34,053 nucleotides of DNA, from contig CALQZW010000004.1 in NCBI GenBank assembly GCA_943350045.1, forward strand, positions 1-34,053, written 5' to 3'. Below the pieces are notes generated by a model, which was not told the DNA's origin, ran no database searches, and worked only from the letters and a program-made list of their open reading frames with translations. Position numbers and translations under genes: made by a program. Positions 1 to 8,059 of this stretch are shown here, piece after piece (position 1 is the first letter of the stretch; each line of letters opens with the position of its first letter). The DNA comes from Candidatus Nomurabacteria bacterium. GTDB lineage: Bacteria; Patescibacteriota; Minisyncoccia; Phycocordibacterales; UBA9973.

Positions 1-491
1 TGCTTGGTGAGGAGTTCGCGGATTTCCTCTTCAACCATGTCAAGCATATCTTTGTCTTCAACCATGTCGCACTTGTTGAGGAACACGATAAGGTGCTTAA
101 CACCAACCTGTGAAGCGAGGAGGATGTGTTCACGTGTCTGTGGCATCGCACCGTCAGTAGCTGCAACCACGATGATTGCACCGTCCATCTGCGCTGCACC
201 AGTGATCATGTTCTTGATGTAGTCAGCGTGTCCTGGAGCGTCAATGTGAGCGTAGTGACGAGTAGGAGTTTCGTACTCGTTGTGAGAAAGAGAGATCGTG
301 ATTCCACGAGCCTTTTCTTCTGGAGCCTTGTCGATTTCTCCAACACCCTTGATCTTTGAACTGTAACCACCGCCCTGACGTCCGAGAACTGTAAGGATTG
401 CCGCTGTAAGAGTAGTCTTACCGTGGTCAACGTGACCGATAGTACCTACGTTTACGTGCGGCTTTGAACGATTAAAATCTTCTGTTGCCAT
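1..491 (-). CDS. tuf: Elongation factor Tu, N-terminal part (cut by window edge)
   Basis: EF-Tu carries aminoacyl-tRNA to the ribosome A site as a GTP complex in the cytoplasm. The ORF track misses this gene because its stop lies outside the window. Reading the minus strand from the ATG at 491 gives [20 protein letters not shown] followed by the P-loop G-H-V-D-H-G-K-T-T, then an R-G-I-T-I switch 1 segment, D-A-P-G-H (the usual Cys of DCPGH is Ala) and N-K-C-D. About 163 residues of roughly 395 are present. No Shine-Dalgarno is visible before the ATG. The gene follows fusA after a terminator and has its own promoter and a leader of about 190 nt. The identification is secure; only the C-terminal part is unseen. 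Confidence 0.97.
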   Translation of the reverse strand, partial: MATEDFNRSKPHVNVGTIGHVDHGKTTLTAAILTVLGRQGGGYSSKIKGVGEIDKAPEEKARGITISLSHNEYETPTRHYAHIDAPGHADYIKNMITGAAQMDGAIIVVAATDGAMPQTREHILLASQVGVKHLIVFLNKCDMVEDKDMLDMVEEEIRELLTK

Positions 492-643
492 ATGATTTAA
501 TTGAATTAAGCCCTAATAATAGTGATTATTGGCACTGGCGGAGACACCAAGCTTTCTCTTCCCTACAGGAGTGTCCTTGCGGAAAATCCTTGTAAAATAA
601 AGATAAAACTGCCTCTGCCACGGCCACTAACCGATGATAATTA

Positions 644-675
644 CTCCCCCAGGCACGAAAAAATAGCCGGGGGAG
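644..675 (-). promoter_or_regulatory. Hairpin at the 5' end of the tuf leader
   Basis: CTCCCCC-a-GGC pairs with GCC-GGGGGAG around an 11-nt loop. On the minus strand the stem starts about 8 nt after the predicted transcription start and has no U-tract after it. It is more likely a 5' stabilising or regulatory structure than a terminator. A second, weaker stem (GGACAC with GTGTCTCC) lies further down the leader near 534-575. Confidence 0.5.
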
Positions 676-689
676 AGCTATCAGTGTTG

Positions 690-717
690 ATATTATCAGA
701 TTTTAGGTCAATGTCAA
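690..717 (-). promoter_or_regulatory. Promoter of tuf
   Basis: On the minus strand a perfect TTGACA (717-712) is followed after 16 bp by TAATAT (695-690). It lies just downstream of the fusA terminator, so tuf can be transcribed separately from fusA. The predicted start is near 683. Confidence 0.6.
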
Positions 718-720
718 CAG

Positions 721-748
721 AAAAGCCGCCCCGTACGGGGCGGCTTTT
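721..748 (-). terminator. Terminator after fusA
   Basis: AAAAGCCGCCCCGTACGGGGCGGCTTTT is one continuous palindrome with a short GTAC centre, 20 bp beyond the fusA stop. It has A- and U-tracts on both sides and could work in both directions. Confidence 0.9.
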
Positions 749-767
749 CTGTTTTACAGCATAGAGA

Positions 768-2927
768 TTATGCAGCTGTACGAGTCTTGATGATGTCGTC
801 TGCAACGTTCTTTGGAACGATGTCGTAGCGAAGGAATTCCATTGTGAATCCTGCACGACCTTCAGTCATAGAACGAAGACTTGTCATGTATCCGAACATT
901 TCAGAAAGTGGAACGACGGCTTTAACCACCTGGTTCATTCCGCGAGCTTCCATTCCTTCAATGATTCCACGCTTTGATGAAAGTGATCCAGCTACGTCTC
1001 CCATGAACTTGTCAGGAGTGATAACTTCAACCTTCATCATAGGCTCAAGGATAACAGGATTTGCACGACGAGCAGCTTCTTGAACTGCCATAGATGCGGC
1101 AATTTTAAAGGCCATTTCGTTTGAGTCAACATCGTGGTATGAACCGTCATAGAGCTCAACTGAAATATCAACCATCTTAAATCCTGCAAGAATACCGCGA
1201 TCGAGACCTTCTCTGAATCCCTTTTCACATGCTGGGATGTATTCGATTGGAATAACTCCTCCCTTGATGCTGTTAACGAACTCAAAGTGATCTTCATGCT
1301 TCACGTTCTTTGGAAGATCTTCAACTTCTTCTTTTGTAAGAACGGCCATTTTCTTCATCTTAACGCGAACATGTCCGTAGTTACCGCGACCTCCTGTCTG
1401 CTTGATGTACTTACCTTCTGCATCAGATTCGCCAGTGATAGTCTCACGATAAGCAACCTGTGGCTTTCCAGTGTTCGCTTCAACTGTAAACTCGCGCTTC
1501 ATGCGGTCGACGATAATGTCGAGGTGAAGTTCTCCCATTCCAGCGATGATTGTCTCTCCAGTTTCCTGGTCTGTAGACACGCGGAATGTTGGGTCTTCCT
1601 GAGCAAGACGACTGAGCGCCATACCCATTTTCTCCTGGTCGGCCTTTGTTTTTGGCTCGATACGCATAGAGATAACTGGTTCTGGGAACACGATACGGTC
1701 GAGCTCGATTGGATTTGCTTCGTCACAGAGTGTGTCAGAAGTAATTGTATCCTTGAGTCCTACCGCTGCTGCGATTTCTCCAGCAAATACCTTCTTTACT
1801 TCTTCACGCTCGTTTGCGTGCATTCGAAGAATACGTCCAACACGTTCTTTATTACGAGTACGTGGATTGTATACGTATGATCCAGCAGTAAGAGTTCCTG
1901 AGTATACACGGAAGAAGATGAGCTGTCCGACGAATGGGTCTGTTGCAACCTTAAACGCAAGCGCTGAAAGAGGTTCTGTATCAGAAGCTCCACGAGTAAT
2001 TACTTCTTCTGTGTCAGGATTGACTCCCATCATTGGTGGCACGTCGAGTGGACATGGAAGGTAGTCTACAACTCCGTCGAGAACGAGCTGAACTCCTTTG
2101 TTCTTGAGAGCTGATCCTGCGTATACAGGGAAGAGTTCGTTGGCAATAACTGCCTTACGAAGAGTCTTTTTGAGAGTAGCGAGGTCCGGTGTCTTACCAT
2201 CGAGGTACTCAGTCATGAGAGTGTCATCATTTGCTACGATAGCTTCGATGAGCTCTGCGTGGTACTTTTCTGCATCTGCCTTGTAGGCTTCTGGAATCGG
2301 TCCGCGAGTGATGACAGTTCCTTTGTCTCCAGAGAATGTTACCGCTTCCATTGTAAGGAGGTCGATAACACCTTCGTGGTTTTCTTCAAGACCGATTGGG
2401 ATCTGCATGCGAACTGCCTTCTTGTTCAAGCGATCAAGGATTGAGGCGTATGAACGCTCAAATGATGCTCCTGTACGGTCGAGCTTGTTGATGAAACAGA
2501 TACGTGGAACTTTTGCTTCGTCAGCATAGCGCCAGTTTGTTTCAGACTGTGGCTCTACTCCCGCAACTCCGTCGAACACCACAACAGCTCCGTCAAGAAC
2601 ACGAAGTGAGCGCTTTACTTCAACAGTAAAGTCGATGTGTCCAGGAGTGTCGATGAGGTTAAAGCGGAACTTCTGCTTCTTGTCCTCTTTGTTTTCGACG
2701 TATGTCGGTGTCCAAAATGCAGTAGTAGCGGCCGCAGTAATTGTAATACCGCGTTCACGCTCCTGTTCCATCCAGTCCATCACGGCCTCTCCCTCATGTA
2801 CTTCTCCGATTTTGTGAGAAACACCTGTATAAAAGAGCACACGCTCACTTGTTGTTGTTTTTCCGGCGTCGATGTGAGCAACGATTCCGAAGTTACGTAC
2901 TTTCTCTAGTGGATAATCTCTTTCCAT
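768..2927 (-). CDS. fusA: Elongation factor G
   Basis: EF-G is the ribosomal translocase GTPase, also used with RRF in ribosome recycling. The 719-residue product is full length. It shows the P-loop A-H-I-D-A-G-K-T-T near residue 17, R-G-I-T-I in switch 1, D-T-P-G-H near residue 93, N-K-L-D-R near residue 147, and the domain III-V region with G-E-L-H-L-D and the Y-G-H-V / A-C-E-K-G-F segments. It sits third in the canonical str order rpsL-rpsG-fusA-tuf. It is separated from rpsG by a terminator and has its own promoter. There is no Shine-Dalgarno upstream of the ATG. I see no truncation or odd residues. Confidence 0.98.
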   Translation of the reverse strand: MERDYPLEKVRNFGIVAHIDAGKTTTSERVLFYTGVSHKIGEVHEGEAVMDWMEQERERGITITAAATTAFWTPTYVENKEDKKQKFRFNLIDTPGHIDFTVEVKRSLRVLDGAVVVFDGVAGVEPQSETNWRYADEAKVPRICFINKLDRTGASFERSYASILDRLNKKAVRMQIPIGLEENHEGVIDLLTMEAVTFSGDKGTVITRGPIPEAYKADAEKYHAELIEAIVANDDTLMTEYLDGKTPDLATLKKTLRKAVIANELFPVYAGSALKNKGVQLVLDGVVDYLPCPLDVPPMMGVNPDTEEVITRGASDTEPLSALAFKVATDPFVGQLIFFRVYSGTLTAGSYVYNPRTRNKERVGRILRMHANEREEVKKVFAGEIAAAVGLKDTITSDTLCDEANPIELDRIVFPEPVISMRIEPKTKADQEKMGMALSRLAQEDPTFRVSTDQETGETIIAGMGELHLDIIVDRMKREFTVEANTGKPQVAYRETITGESDAEGKYIKQTGGRGNYGHVRVKMKKMAVLTKEEVEDLPKNVKHEDHFEFVNSIKGGVIPIEYIPACEKGFREGLDRGILAGFKMVDISVELYDGSYHDVDSNEMAFKIAASMAVQEAARRANPVILEPMMKVEVITPDKFMGDVAGSLSSKRGIIEGMEARGMNQVVKAVVPLSEMFGYMTSLRSMTEGRAGFTMEFLRYDIVPKNVADDIIKTRTAA

Positions 2928-2963
2928 AACAATGATAAATAATGACTAATGCTGTACCTGACT

Positions 2964-2986
2964 AAAAAACGAGACACCGACGTCTC
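2964..2986 (-). promoter_or_regulatory. Hairpin plus U-tract in the fusA leader (possible attenuator)
   Basis: On the minus strand GAGACG-TCGG-TGTCTC (2986-2971) is followed by G and six T residues (2969-2964). It begins only about 5 nt after the predicted fusA transcription start. It could be an attenuator, a back-up terminator for rpsG, or a 5' stabilising stem. Confidence 0.45.
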
Positions 2987-2997
2987 ATATGTTCGAA

Positions 2998-3026
2998 ACT
3001 ATACAGAAAAATACAGGTTTTTGCAA
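2998..3026 (-). promoter_or_regulatory. Promoter of fusA
   Basis: TTGCAA (3026-3021) and TATAGT (3003-2998) are 17 bp apart on the minus strand. The same pair with the same spacing occurs before tRNA-Gly(GCC), and a near-identical one precedes rpsL, including the TTCTG just before the -10. Confidence 0.65.
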
Positions 3027-3031
3027 ATAAC

Positions 3032-3055
3032 AAAAGACCCCGTGAGGGGTCTTTT
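3032..3055 (-). terminator. Terminator after rpsG
   Basis: AAAAGACCCC-GTGA-GGGGTCTTTT, a perfect 10-bp stem with A/T flanks, 18 bp past the rpsG stop. It separates rpsG from fusA. Confidence 0.88.
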
Positions 3056-3073
3056 GAGGAAAGTGCTGGATTA

Positions 3074-3544
3074 TTACCAAGCAAGGTGAGCAAACGCTTT
3101 GTTTGACTCTGCCATTTTTCTGGTATCGTCGCGCTTTTTGATTGCTGGTCCTTCGTTGTTTGCTGCCTGCATGAGCTCTTCTGCGAGTTTCTCGTGCATA
3201 GGCTTACCTTTACGTCCGCGGGCTGCATCGATGATCCATCGGAATGCAAGTGCCTGCTTTCGTTCTGGGCGAACTTCGCGTGGAACCTGGTAGTTTGATC
3301 CACCAACACGGCGAGAGCGAACTTCGATTGCTGGTCCAACGTTGCGGATAGCTTCTTCGAATACTTCGATCGGCTCCTTGTTGCCTGTCTTTGCCTCGAT
3401 GAAATCGAGAGCTCCATAGACGATTTTACGAGATGTATCTTTCTTTCCGTCGAGCATCACGTAGTTGATGAATTTCTCGAGGCGCTCAGATCCAAATTTA
3501 ATGTCTGGAGTTGGAATATTTCGTTTCTTTACTGGTCTTCGCAT
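3074..3544 (-). CDS. rpsG: 30S ribosomal protein S7
   Basis: S7 binds the 3' major domain of 16S rRNA, nucleates assembly of the 30S head and contacts tRNA in the E site. The 156-residue product has normal length. It shows the family N-terminus (M-R-R-P-V-K-K-R), the [12 protein letters not shown] segment, the [13 protein letters not shown] beta-hairpin region and A-L-A-F-R-W-I. It starts 4 nt after the rpsL stop, so the two are surely co-transcribed. Upstream only a weak GAAG-type ribosome site is seen. Identification is certain. Confidence 0.97.
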   Translation of the reverse strand: MRRPVKKRNIPTPDIKFGSERLEKFINYVMLDGKKDTSRKIVYGALDFIEAKTGNKEPIEVFEEAIRNVGPAIEVRSRRVGGSNYQVPREVRPERKQALAFRWIIDAARGRKGKPMHEKLAEELMQAANNEGPAIKKRDDTRKMAESNKAFAHLAW

Positions 3545-3548
3545 AATA

Positions 3549-3974
3549 TTACTTCTTTACAGCGGCCTTAGGGCGCTTGTTACCATAGAGGGAGCGAGAC
3601 TTGCGGCGTTTTTCAACTCCTGCAGTATCAAGACGTCCGCGAACGATGTGGTAACGAACTCCGATGAGGTCCTTAACACGTCCCCCACGGAGCATAACAA
3701 CTGAGTGTTCCTGAAGGTTGTGTCCTTCTCCTGGGATGTAGGCAGTAACTTCCATTCCGTTTGTAAGACGCACGCGGGCGATCTTGCGGAGCGCTGAGTT
3801 CGGCTTCTTTGGAGTAGTAGTTGTAACCTTTGTACATACTCCACGCTTAAATGGAGCTGGGTACAAGATTGGCTTGTTTTTGATTGCGTTGAAACCACGA
3901 GAAAGCGCGACTGTGCGAGCTTTGCGAGTAACCTTAACGCGACCGCGTTTTGAGAGCTGATTGATTGTAGGCAT
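3549..3974 (-). CDS. rpsL: 30S ribosomal protein S12
   Basis: S12 sits at the decoding centre and helps monitor codon-anticodon pairing. The 141-residue sequence is full length. It carries the [11 protein letters not shown] loop (the Lys linked to streptomycin response in other bacteria is present), the [10 protein letters not shown] block and the [11 protein letters not shown] segment that follows it. It is the first gene of the str cluster. It has a clear promoter about 75 bp upstream and no Shine-Dalgarno; the bases before the ATG read TACTATAC, resembling a -10. The basic C-terminal tail (K-R-P-K-A-A-V-K-K) is slightly extended. Confidence 0.98.
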   Translation of the reverse strand: MPTINQLSKRGRVKVTRKARTVALSRGFNAIKNKPILYPAPFKRGVCTKVTTTTPKKPNSALRKIARVRLTNGMEVTAYIPGEGHNLQEHSVVMLRGGRVKDLIGVRYHIVRGRLDTAGVEKRRKSRSLYGNKRPKAAVKK

Positions 3975-4049
3975 GTATAGTATTTAAAAAGCCGTGACTT
4001 CTCCGGAAGCAACTCGAACAATATCCAGGGGAAACTAGCTTCGAACAAC

Positions 4050-4078
4050 ACTATACAGAAGAACTGAGAAAAATGCAA
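4050..4078 (-). promoter_or_regulatory. Promoter of rpsL-rpsG
   Basis: TTGCAT (4078-4073) and TATAGT (4055-4050) are 17 bp apart on the minus strand. The -35 directly abuts the terminator of the upstream gene. The leader is about 68 nt and contains a small CTTC-CGGA-GAAG stem. Confidence 0.65.
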
Positions 4079-4109
4079 ATCGCCCCGCGGCCTACTGCCG
4101 CGGGGCGAT
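4079..4109 (-). terminator. Terminator of the M50/surface-protein operon
   Basis: CGCCCCGCGGC-ctact-GCCGCGGGGCG, an 11-bp GC stem with AT/AT extension, lies 13 bp past the stop of the 675-residue gene. It is followed on the minus strand by ATTTGCATTTTT. Confidence 0.88.
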
Positions 4110-4122
4110 TTCTTTCTACACT

Positions 4123-6150
4123 TTATGACAATATATACGTAATAATTGCCCTACTTACCCGAGCCCACAATGGAAGCTTCTTTGGAACTGGCTTTGGTGC
4201 CGGGAGTTCTAAATGAAACTCTCCTATAGTTGTATTCGTACTCAGCACTGCAGTACTTGGAGGTGGTGGAAGAATTGCATTTCCTTCACTATCCTCAGGA
4301 CCAGTATCAACAGTAAGCTTTTCTGAGAGGTATCCCTTTGTGACTTTCACGGCGATTGCACTTGCAACCGTCTTGTACGAAGCATCTGCGAGTTTTTGGT
4401 CTACACGAATCGTATAGTCTCCATTTGGAAGAAGTGCATAGTATCGACCAAGCATGTCGGTAACGCGATGCATAACTTCAACTCCAGTTGTTGCTTGTGT
4501 GATACGAATGATTGCAAACGGAATCGGATCGCCAGAGACACTTGAAGTAATACTTCCGAACGGACGAGCACGAAGTCCGATTTTACGAATGACAAATAGG
4601 AGGATATAGAGACCAAAGACGATGATATTGTATTTCGTCATCGACATTACAACAGTAACTCCAGCAACTCCAAATCCAAGATAGAAGAAGAAGTTTGAAA
4701 TACGGAGTAACCATGTTTCGCGTGATGAGTAGAAACGCATTAAGTGACGCTTCTTTTTCGCAAATTCATTCCAATCAAAGTGTTCTGGATCCATTGGAAT
4801 GTTACGAGTAATGACTTCTCCAGCGGATGCAATACTAAACGTTTCTCCGAAGTAAAGGTCGCGATACAACTCGTCGTGGTCATATCCTACAAGCTTTTGT
4901 GATGGGAAAGAATAGTTTGTCTTATGAGCAATAAGTGTATACGCACCTGGCTCTGGAACAACGAATCCGAAGCGCCCGTCGAGGTCTGTAATTGCAGTCG
5001 CAACGTCCTTACCTTCTATAGAACGAAGCACAACATAGGCGGGATCGAGTGGTTGCTTTGTAACTGAGTCATACACTGTTCCCCATGGCCGACGACGTTT
5101 TGCAAGCCCAACTGCTCCGAGGAGGAGTGACCAGAGTCGAGTAGGAATGAGCAAGAAATCAGAGAACGATGTTGGAGAGAGGAAGAGTCCTCCGAGTGAG
5201 GCAACAAGTCCACTAATGAGACCGATAGCTCCGATAGTACGAATGATTGCAGTTCCCTCTTCTGATTCAATGATTTTCTTGAGTCGGATGAATCCTGGGT
5301 CATCGATTGGCATCGGTCCTGGCTCAGGCAACGGAATCGGAGTTGGGTCAGGCATCGGTCCTGGACCAGGGCCTGGTACTGGTGGTGGAATCGGTCCAGG
5401 ACCGGGACCTGGGCCCGGGAGAGGATCTGGACCTGGATCAGGGCCGGGGCCTGGATCAGGTGGTGGAGGATCTGGTAAAGGAGGAATACCTCCTGTACCT
5501 CCACCAGTATCATCATCTGGAGGAGCATCAGCCACTCCCCATGTTGTCTGAACACATGCATACGCAAAGTCGCAGTCAAACGCCATCCATCCATGACCCT
5601 GAACCCATGCCCAGCCAACAAATCTTTTTGTTGTTAAATCGATAGATACTCCAGAACCAGGAGAACTTACAGGACGGAAGTTAATCCATCCTCCTCCCTG
5701 ACTCCAGGCACATCCCGTTAATATTCCACTGCTGGCTGGAACCATCTTGATTCCGTTATGACTACATTCAGAACCCGGAAGTGGCTCGAGATCTGGATCA
5801 TCGGTGGGGTTTGGATTGAGATTTATCCACCCAAGCGACTCTGACCATGCATATCCTGTGAGCTTGTCGTCGTAGACTCGGACAGGGTTAGTGGAACCAG
5901 AACCTGGTCTCCAATTTACTCGAGTAAAAATACTACAGTCAGAATTAGAACAGAGACGAGAGTATCTCAGTCCGTTTCCGTAATACCCACCTGAAGCATA
6001 TCCATCATCGCTAAATGGAGCGTCTCGAACGATATTTGGAGTTCCAAGAAATTCACTTATTAGTCCCGGTGTTTCAGCAAATGCAATTGCCGGTACGACA
6101 ATAACCAGAAAAGAAAAGACTGCGAGTATGTTTTTTCGAGTAAATATCAT
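4123..6150 (-). CDS. Membrane/surface protein: Trp-rich repeats, Pro-Gly linker, two regulatory-like beta domains
   Basis: The 675-residue product begins with a signal peptide or anchor (hydrophobic residues about 8-24, A-F-A before Glu). Three repeats with a G-x-A-W...G-W core lie near residues 97, 143 and 178, with several Cys nearby. A Pro-Gly-Asp linker spans about 222-285. Then comes a hydrophobic hairpin ending in K-R-R-R-P-W-G, a carboxypeptidase-regulatory-like beta domain (about 355-445), a second hydrophobic hairpin ending in R-A-R-P-F-G, and a second such domain (about 540-630). The last two units look like a tandem duplication. The charge pattern suggests cytoplasmic beta domains and an exported N-terminus. 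It starts 6 nt after the M50 protease stop, so they share an operon. The function is unknown; envelope sensing or anchoring is only inference. Confidence 0.85.
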   Translation of the reverse strand: MIFTRKNILAVFSFLVIVVPAIAFAETPGLISEFLGTPNIVRDAPFSDDGYASGGYYGNGLRYSRLCSNSDCSIFTRVNWRPGSGSTNPVRVYDDKLTGYAWSESLGWINLNPNPTDDPDLEPLPGSECSHNGIKMVPASSGILTGCAWSQGGGWINFRPVSSPGSGVSIDLTTKRFVGWAWVQGHGWMAFDCDFAYACVQTTWGVADAPPDDDTGGGTGGIPPLPDPPPPDPGPGPDPGPDPLPGPGPGPGPIPPPVPGPGPGPMPDPTPIPLPEPGPMPIDDPGFIRLKKIIESEEGTAIIRTIGAIGLISGLVASLGGLFLSPTSFSDFLLIPTRLWSLLLGAVGLAKRRRPWGTVYDSVTKQPLDPAYVVLRSIEGKDVATAITDLDGRFGFVVPEPGAYTLIAHKTNYSFPSQKLVGYDHDELYRDLYFGETFSIASAGEVITRNIPMDPEHFDWNEFAKKKRHLMRFYSSRETWLLRISNFFFYLGFGVAGVTVVMSMTKYNIIVFGLYILLFVIRKIGLRARPFGSITSSVSGDPIPFAIIRITQATTGVEVMHRVTDMLGRYYALLPNGDYTIRVDQKLADASYKTVASAIAVKVTKGYLSEKLTVDTGPEDSEGNAILPPPPSTAVLSTNTTIGEFHLELPAPKPVPKKLPLWARVSRAIITYILS

Positions 6151-6156
6151 ACCCGT

Positions 6157-6795
6157 TTACGCAAGTGGCATTCCCATGCCAGTTAAGAGCATGAAAACAC
6201 GACTCATAAACGGAAGTACAGCCGGCCAGACAAAGAGTACGAAGACGAGAAGAAGCGGTAGAGAAACGTATTCGACCTTGGCACGAATATCACTCAAACG
6301 TGCACTATTTGGAAACAACGAGAACAGAATCTTTGATCCATCAAGTGGCGGAACTGGAATGAGATTAAAAAATGCCAACAGAAGATTTACGAGCGTAATG
6401 ACTGTTGCAATAGAAATATATGCAGGAGCGAACTCTCCCAAAATACCTGCAGCACGGATACTCAAACCAAAAACTACTGCGAAGAATATATTTACACATA
6501 CTCCTGCAGCGGAAACCGCCAAAGGACCCCAGCGCTTGTTGCGGAGATTGCTTTCAATATATGGAACTGGCTTTGCCCAGCCCACAACGAAGCCGGCCTG
6601 AAGCACGGTAAGGAGAAGCGGGAGAATAACTGAACCGATAGGATCAATATGTTTGAGCGGGTTTAGCGTTAATCGCCCAGCATGACGAGCTGTTGGGTCA
6701 CCTAAATATTCGGCGACATATCCATGAGCCGACTCGTGAACGACGACGGACATAATGAGAACTATTACATAGAAGATTGGGTCGATGCCTTGCAT
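6157..6795 (-). CDS. Site-2 protease family (M50) membrane metalloprotease, minimal form
   Basis: M50 proteases cleave substrates within or near the membrane. The 212-residue product has the zinc motif H-E-S-A-H in the first transmembrane segment (about residue 20) and the second-ligand motif N-L-I-P-V-P-P-L-D-G near residue 150, in the middle of about five hydrophobic segments. There is no PDZ domain, so it belongs to the short YwhC-like group and not the RseP type. The gene leads an operon with the large surface protein just downstream, which is a plausible but unproven substrate. An extended -10 (TGG-TATCAT) lies 13 nt before the ATG, and the promoter region is shared with rpmB on the other strand. 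Confidence 0.92.
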   Translation of the reverse strand: MQGIDPIFYVIVLIMSVVVHESAHGYVAEYLGDPTARHAGRLTLNPLKHIDPIGSVILPLLLTVLQAGFVVGWAKPVPYIESNLRNKRWGPLAVSAAGVCVNIFFAVVFGLSIRAAGILGEFAPAYISIATVITLVNLLLAFFNLIPVPPLDGSKILFSLFPNSARLSDIRAKVEYVSLPLLLVFVLFVWPAVLPFMSRVFMLLTGMGMPLA

Positions 6796-6818
6796 AAGTT
6801 ATATCTGTATGATACCAT
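6790..6818 (+). promoter_or_regulatory. Promoter of rpmB, overlapping the divergent M50 promoter
   Basis: TTGCAT (6790-6795), 17 bp, TACCAT (6813-6818), with TGA before the -10. The minus-strand -10 for the M50 gene (TATCAT, 6814-6809) overlaps it by two bases, so RNA polymerase could probably serve only one gene at a time. Confidence 0.55.
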
Positions 6819-6847
6819 GCATTTGCTAAATAAAAAGCACAACCTCT

Positions 6848-7099
6848 ATGGCAAAAGTATGCGCAATAACTAAAAAGGGTTCAATTATGGCAGGCGGGTA
6901 CTCAAACCGTACTCGTGCTACAAAGTTCAACCCAACTGGAATGGTCCGCAAGTACCCAAATATTCAGAAAAAGCGAGTATTTGTAGCGGAACTCAACAAA
7001 ACTTTCGTAATCCCAGTCTCTACTCGTGGACTCCGAACCATCAACAAGCTTGGTGCGTTTATGGCCCTCAAGAAGGCAGGAATCATCAAAGTTAAGTAA
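6848..7099 (+). CDS. rpmB: 50S ribosomal protein L28
   Basis: L28 is a small protein of the large ribosomal subunit. The 83-residue product shows the family N-terminus M-A-K-V-C-A-I-T-K-K-G, the basic R-A-T-K-F-N-P segment, and the conserved V-S-T-R-G-L-R-T-I-N-K-L-G block near the C-terminus. The ATG at 6848 is preferred over the internal ATG at 6887 because the C-x-x-T motif belongs to the family. The gene stands alone between divergent and convergent neighbours, with its own TTGCAT promoter and a strong terminator. No Shine-Dalgarno is seen. Confidence 0.94.
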   Translation: MAKVCAITKKGSIMAGGYSNRTRATKFNPTGMVRKYPNIQKKRVFVAELNKTFVIPVSTRGLRTINKLGAFMALKKAGIIKVK

Positions 7100-7110
7100 A
7101 CCATTTCGTT

Positions 7111-7144
7111 ACAAAGCCCGCCGGCCTATGCCGGCGGGCTTTGT
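7111..7144. terminator. Bidirectional terminator between rpmB and the MBL gene
   Basis: ACAAAGCCCGCCGGC-ctat-GCCGGCGGGCTTTGT, a perfect 15-bp stem followed by TTTTT on the plus strand. The convergent MBL gene ends 10 bp away. Confidence 0.92.
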
Positions 7145-7153
7145 TTTTCCCCA

Positions 7154-8011
7154 TTATTTTTCCCGGCGAAACGTAACTCCGTCAGATACATAGGTAATCG
7201 TTCCTTCTTGGTCTGTACGCAAGGTCGTAATATTTTCCGTTGCAAGAGCGAGTAGCGGTTCCTTGTGCGGGTGGCCATAACTATTCTTCTCTCCTAAAGA
7301 CAGAATCGCAATATCAGGTCGAACGACCTGCAAAAACGCAGAACTTGTGGACGTTTTCGATCCATGGTGCCCTACTTTTAAAATATCACTCAGGAGTGCA
7401 CTGGCTGGGTTGCTTTGCAGAATCACAGTTTCAGTACGAATTGTTGAGTCTCCAGTAAACATAATCTCGCTTTCACCATATACCAACCTTCCCACCAAGG
7501 AGCTATCATTATTACTCCAGCCTGTCATATCACGGTCGGGAAACAGTACTTCGAAGACTACGCCATATTCTGAGTCGAGAGTAATTGTCATTCCCTTTCG
7601 GGCAAACAGGTGAGGAATATTCCTCTCTGTTATCTCTGAGTGGAACAAGGCGTACGTTTTTGATTGCGACTGAGTACCAGACTCTACGACGGCACCTACT
7701 GAGTACTCACGTAAGATATCGATAAATCCTGCATAATGGTCGGCATCCGGATTTGTCACCACGAGCACGTCGATAGACCTATCTCCAAATGGAACGTGCT
7801 CGGAGAGTGGTTCAATCAGTGACCCCGGAGGGCCTCCGTCGATAATCATCTGCCTTCCATTTGGTGCCTGTATATATATCGCATCTCCCTGCCCCACATC
7901 TAAAAACGAGACACGAAGCTCGGGTATTTTCTGTGCCCACGCCGGTGCTGATGCAAAGCCGAGAGTTGCGACACACAGTATGGAAAAAATAATAACTCGC
8001 ACTTTCTTCAT
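7154..8011 (-). CDS. Secreted ComEC-type metallo-beta-lactamase-fold hydrolase
   Basis: The 285-residue product has a signal peptide (hydrophobic core about residues 6-22, A-W-A before Gln). The rest matches the metallo-beta-lactamase domain that ends many ComEC/Rec2 proteins: F-L-D-V-G-Q-G-D-A, I-I-D-G-G-P, T-N-P-D-A-D-H-Y-A-G, G-D-S-T and K-V-G-H-H-G-S-K. In the metal motif the usual first His of THxxADH is Asn, so metal site 1 may be altered; the later D-H and H-H are intact. The ComEC homologue nearby lacks this domain, so the two probably form a split system for DNA uptake or degradation outside the membrane. A TATACT lies 6 nt before the ATG. Confidence 0.88.
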   Translation of the reverse strand: MKKVRVIIFSILCVATLGFASAPAWAQKIPELRVSFLDVGQGDAIYIQAPNGRQMIIDGGPPGSLIEPLSEHVPFGDRSIDVLVVTNPDADHYAGFIDILREYSVGAVVESGTQSQSKTYALFHSEITERNIPHLFARKGMTITLDSEYGVVFEVLFPDRDMTGWSNNDSSLVGRLVYGESEIMFTGDSTIRTETVILQSNPASALLSDILKVGHHGSKTSTSSAFLQVVRPDIAILSLGEKNSYGHPHKEPLLALATENITTLRTDQEGTITYVSDGVTFRREK

Positions 8012-8017
8012 ACGACT

Positions 8018-8025
8018 AGTATACT
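8018..8025. promoter_or_regulatory. Shared palindromic -10 between MBL gene and sod
   Basis: AGTATACT supplies TATACT on both strands: minus 8023-8018, 6 nt before the MBL start codon, and plus 8020-8025, upstream of sod. No good -35 is seen on either side. Confidence 0.4.
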
Positions 8026-8059
8026 ACGCTATGTCGGTTAAACTTTTCATAAACTCACT

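Noticed and set aside
522-764. 80-codon plus-strand ORF between tuf and fusA
   Set aside because: It starts at GTG, runs through the tuf promoter, the leader hairpin and the fusA terminator, and shows no protein-like motif.
1287-1880. 197-codon plus-strand ORF inside fusA
   Set aside because: It is fully antisense to the conserved EF-G gene, and its Cys/Phe/Ser-rich composition is typical of a shadow frame.
5147-5645. Plus-strand ORFs rich in Gly, Pro and Ser (134 and 112 residues) opposite the surface protein
   Set aside because: They mirror the Pro-Gly linker repeats of the real minus-strand gene; the repeat lacks stops in several frames.
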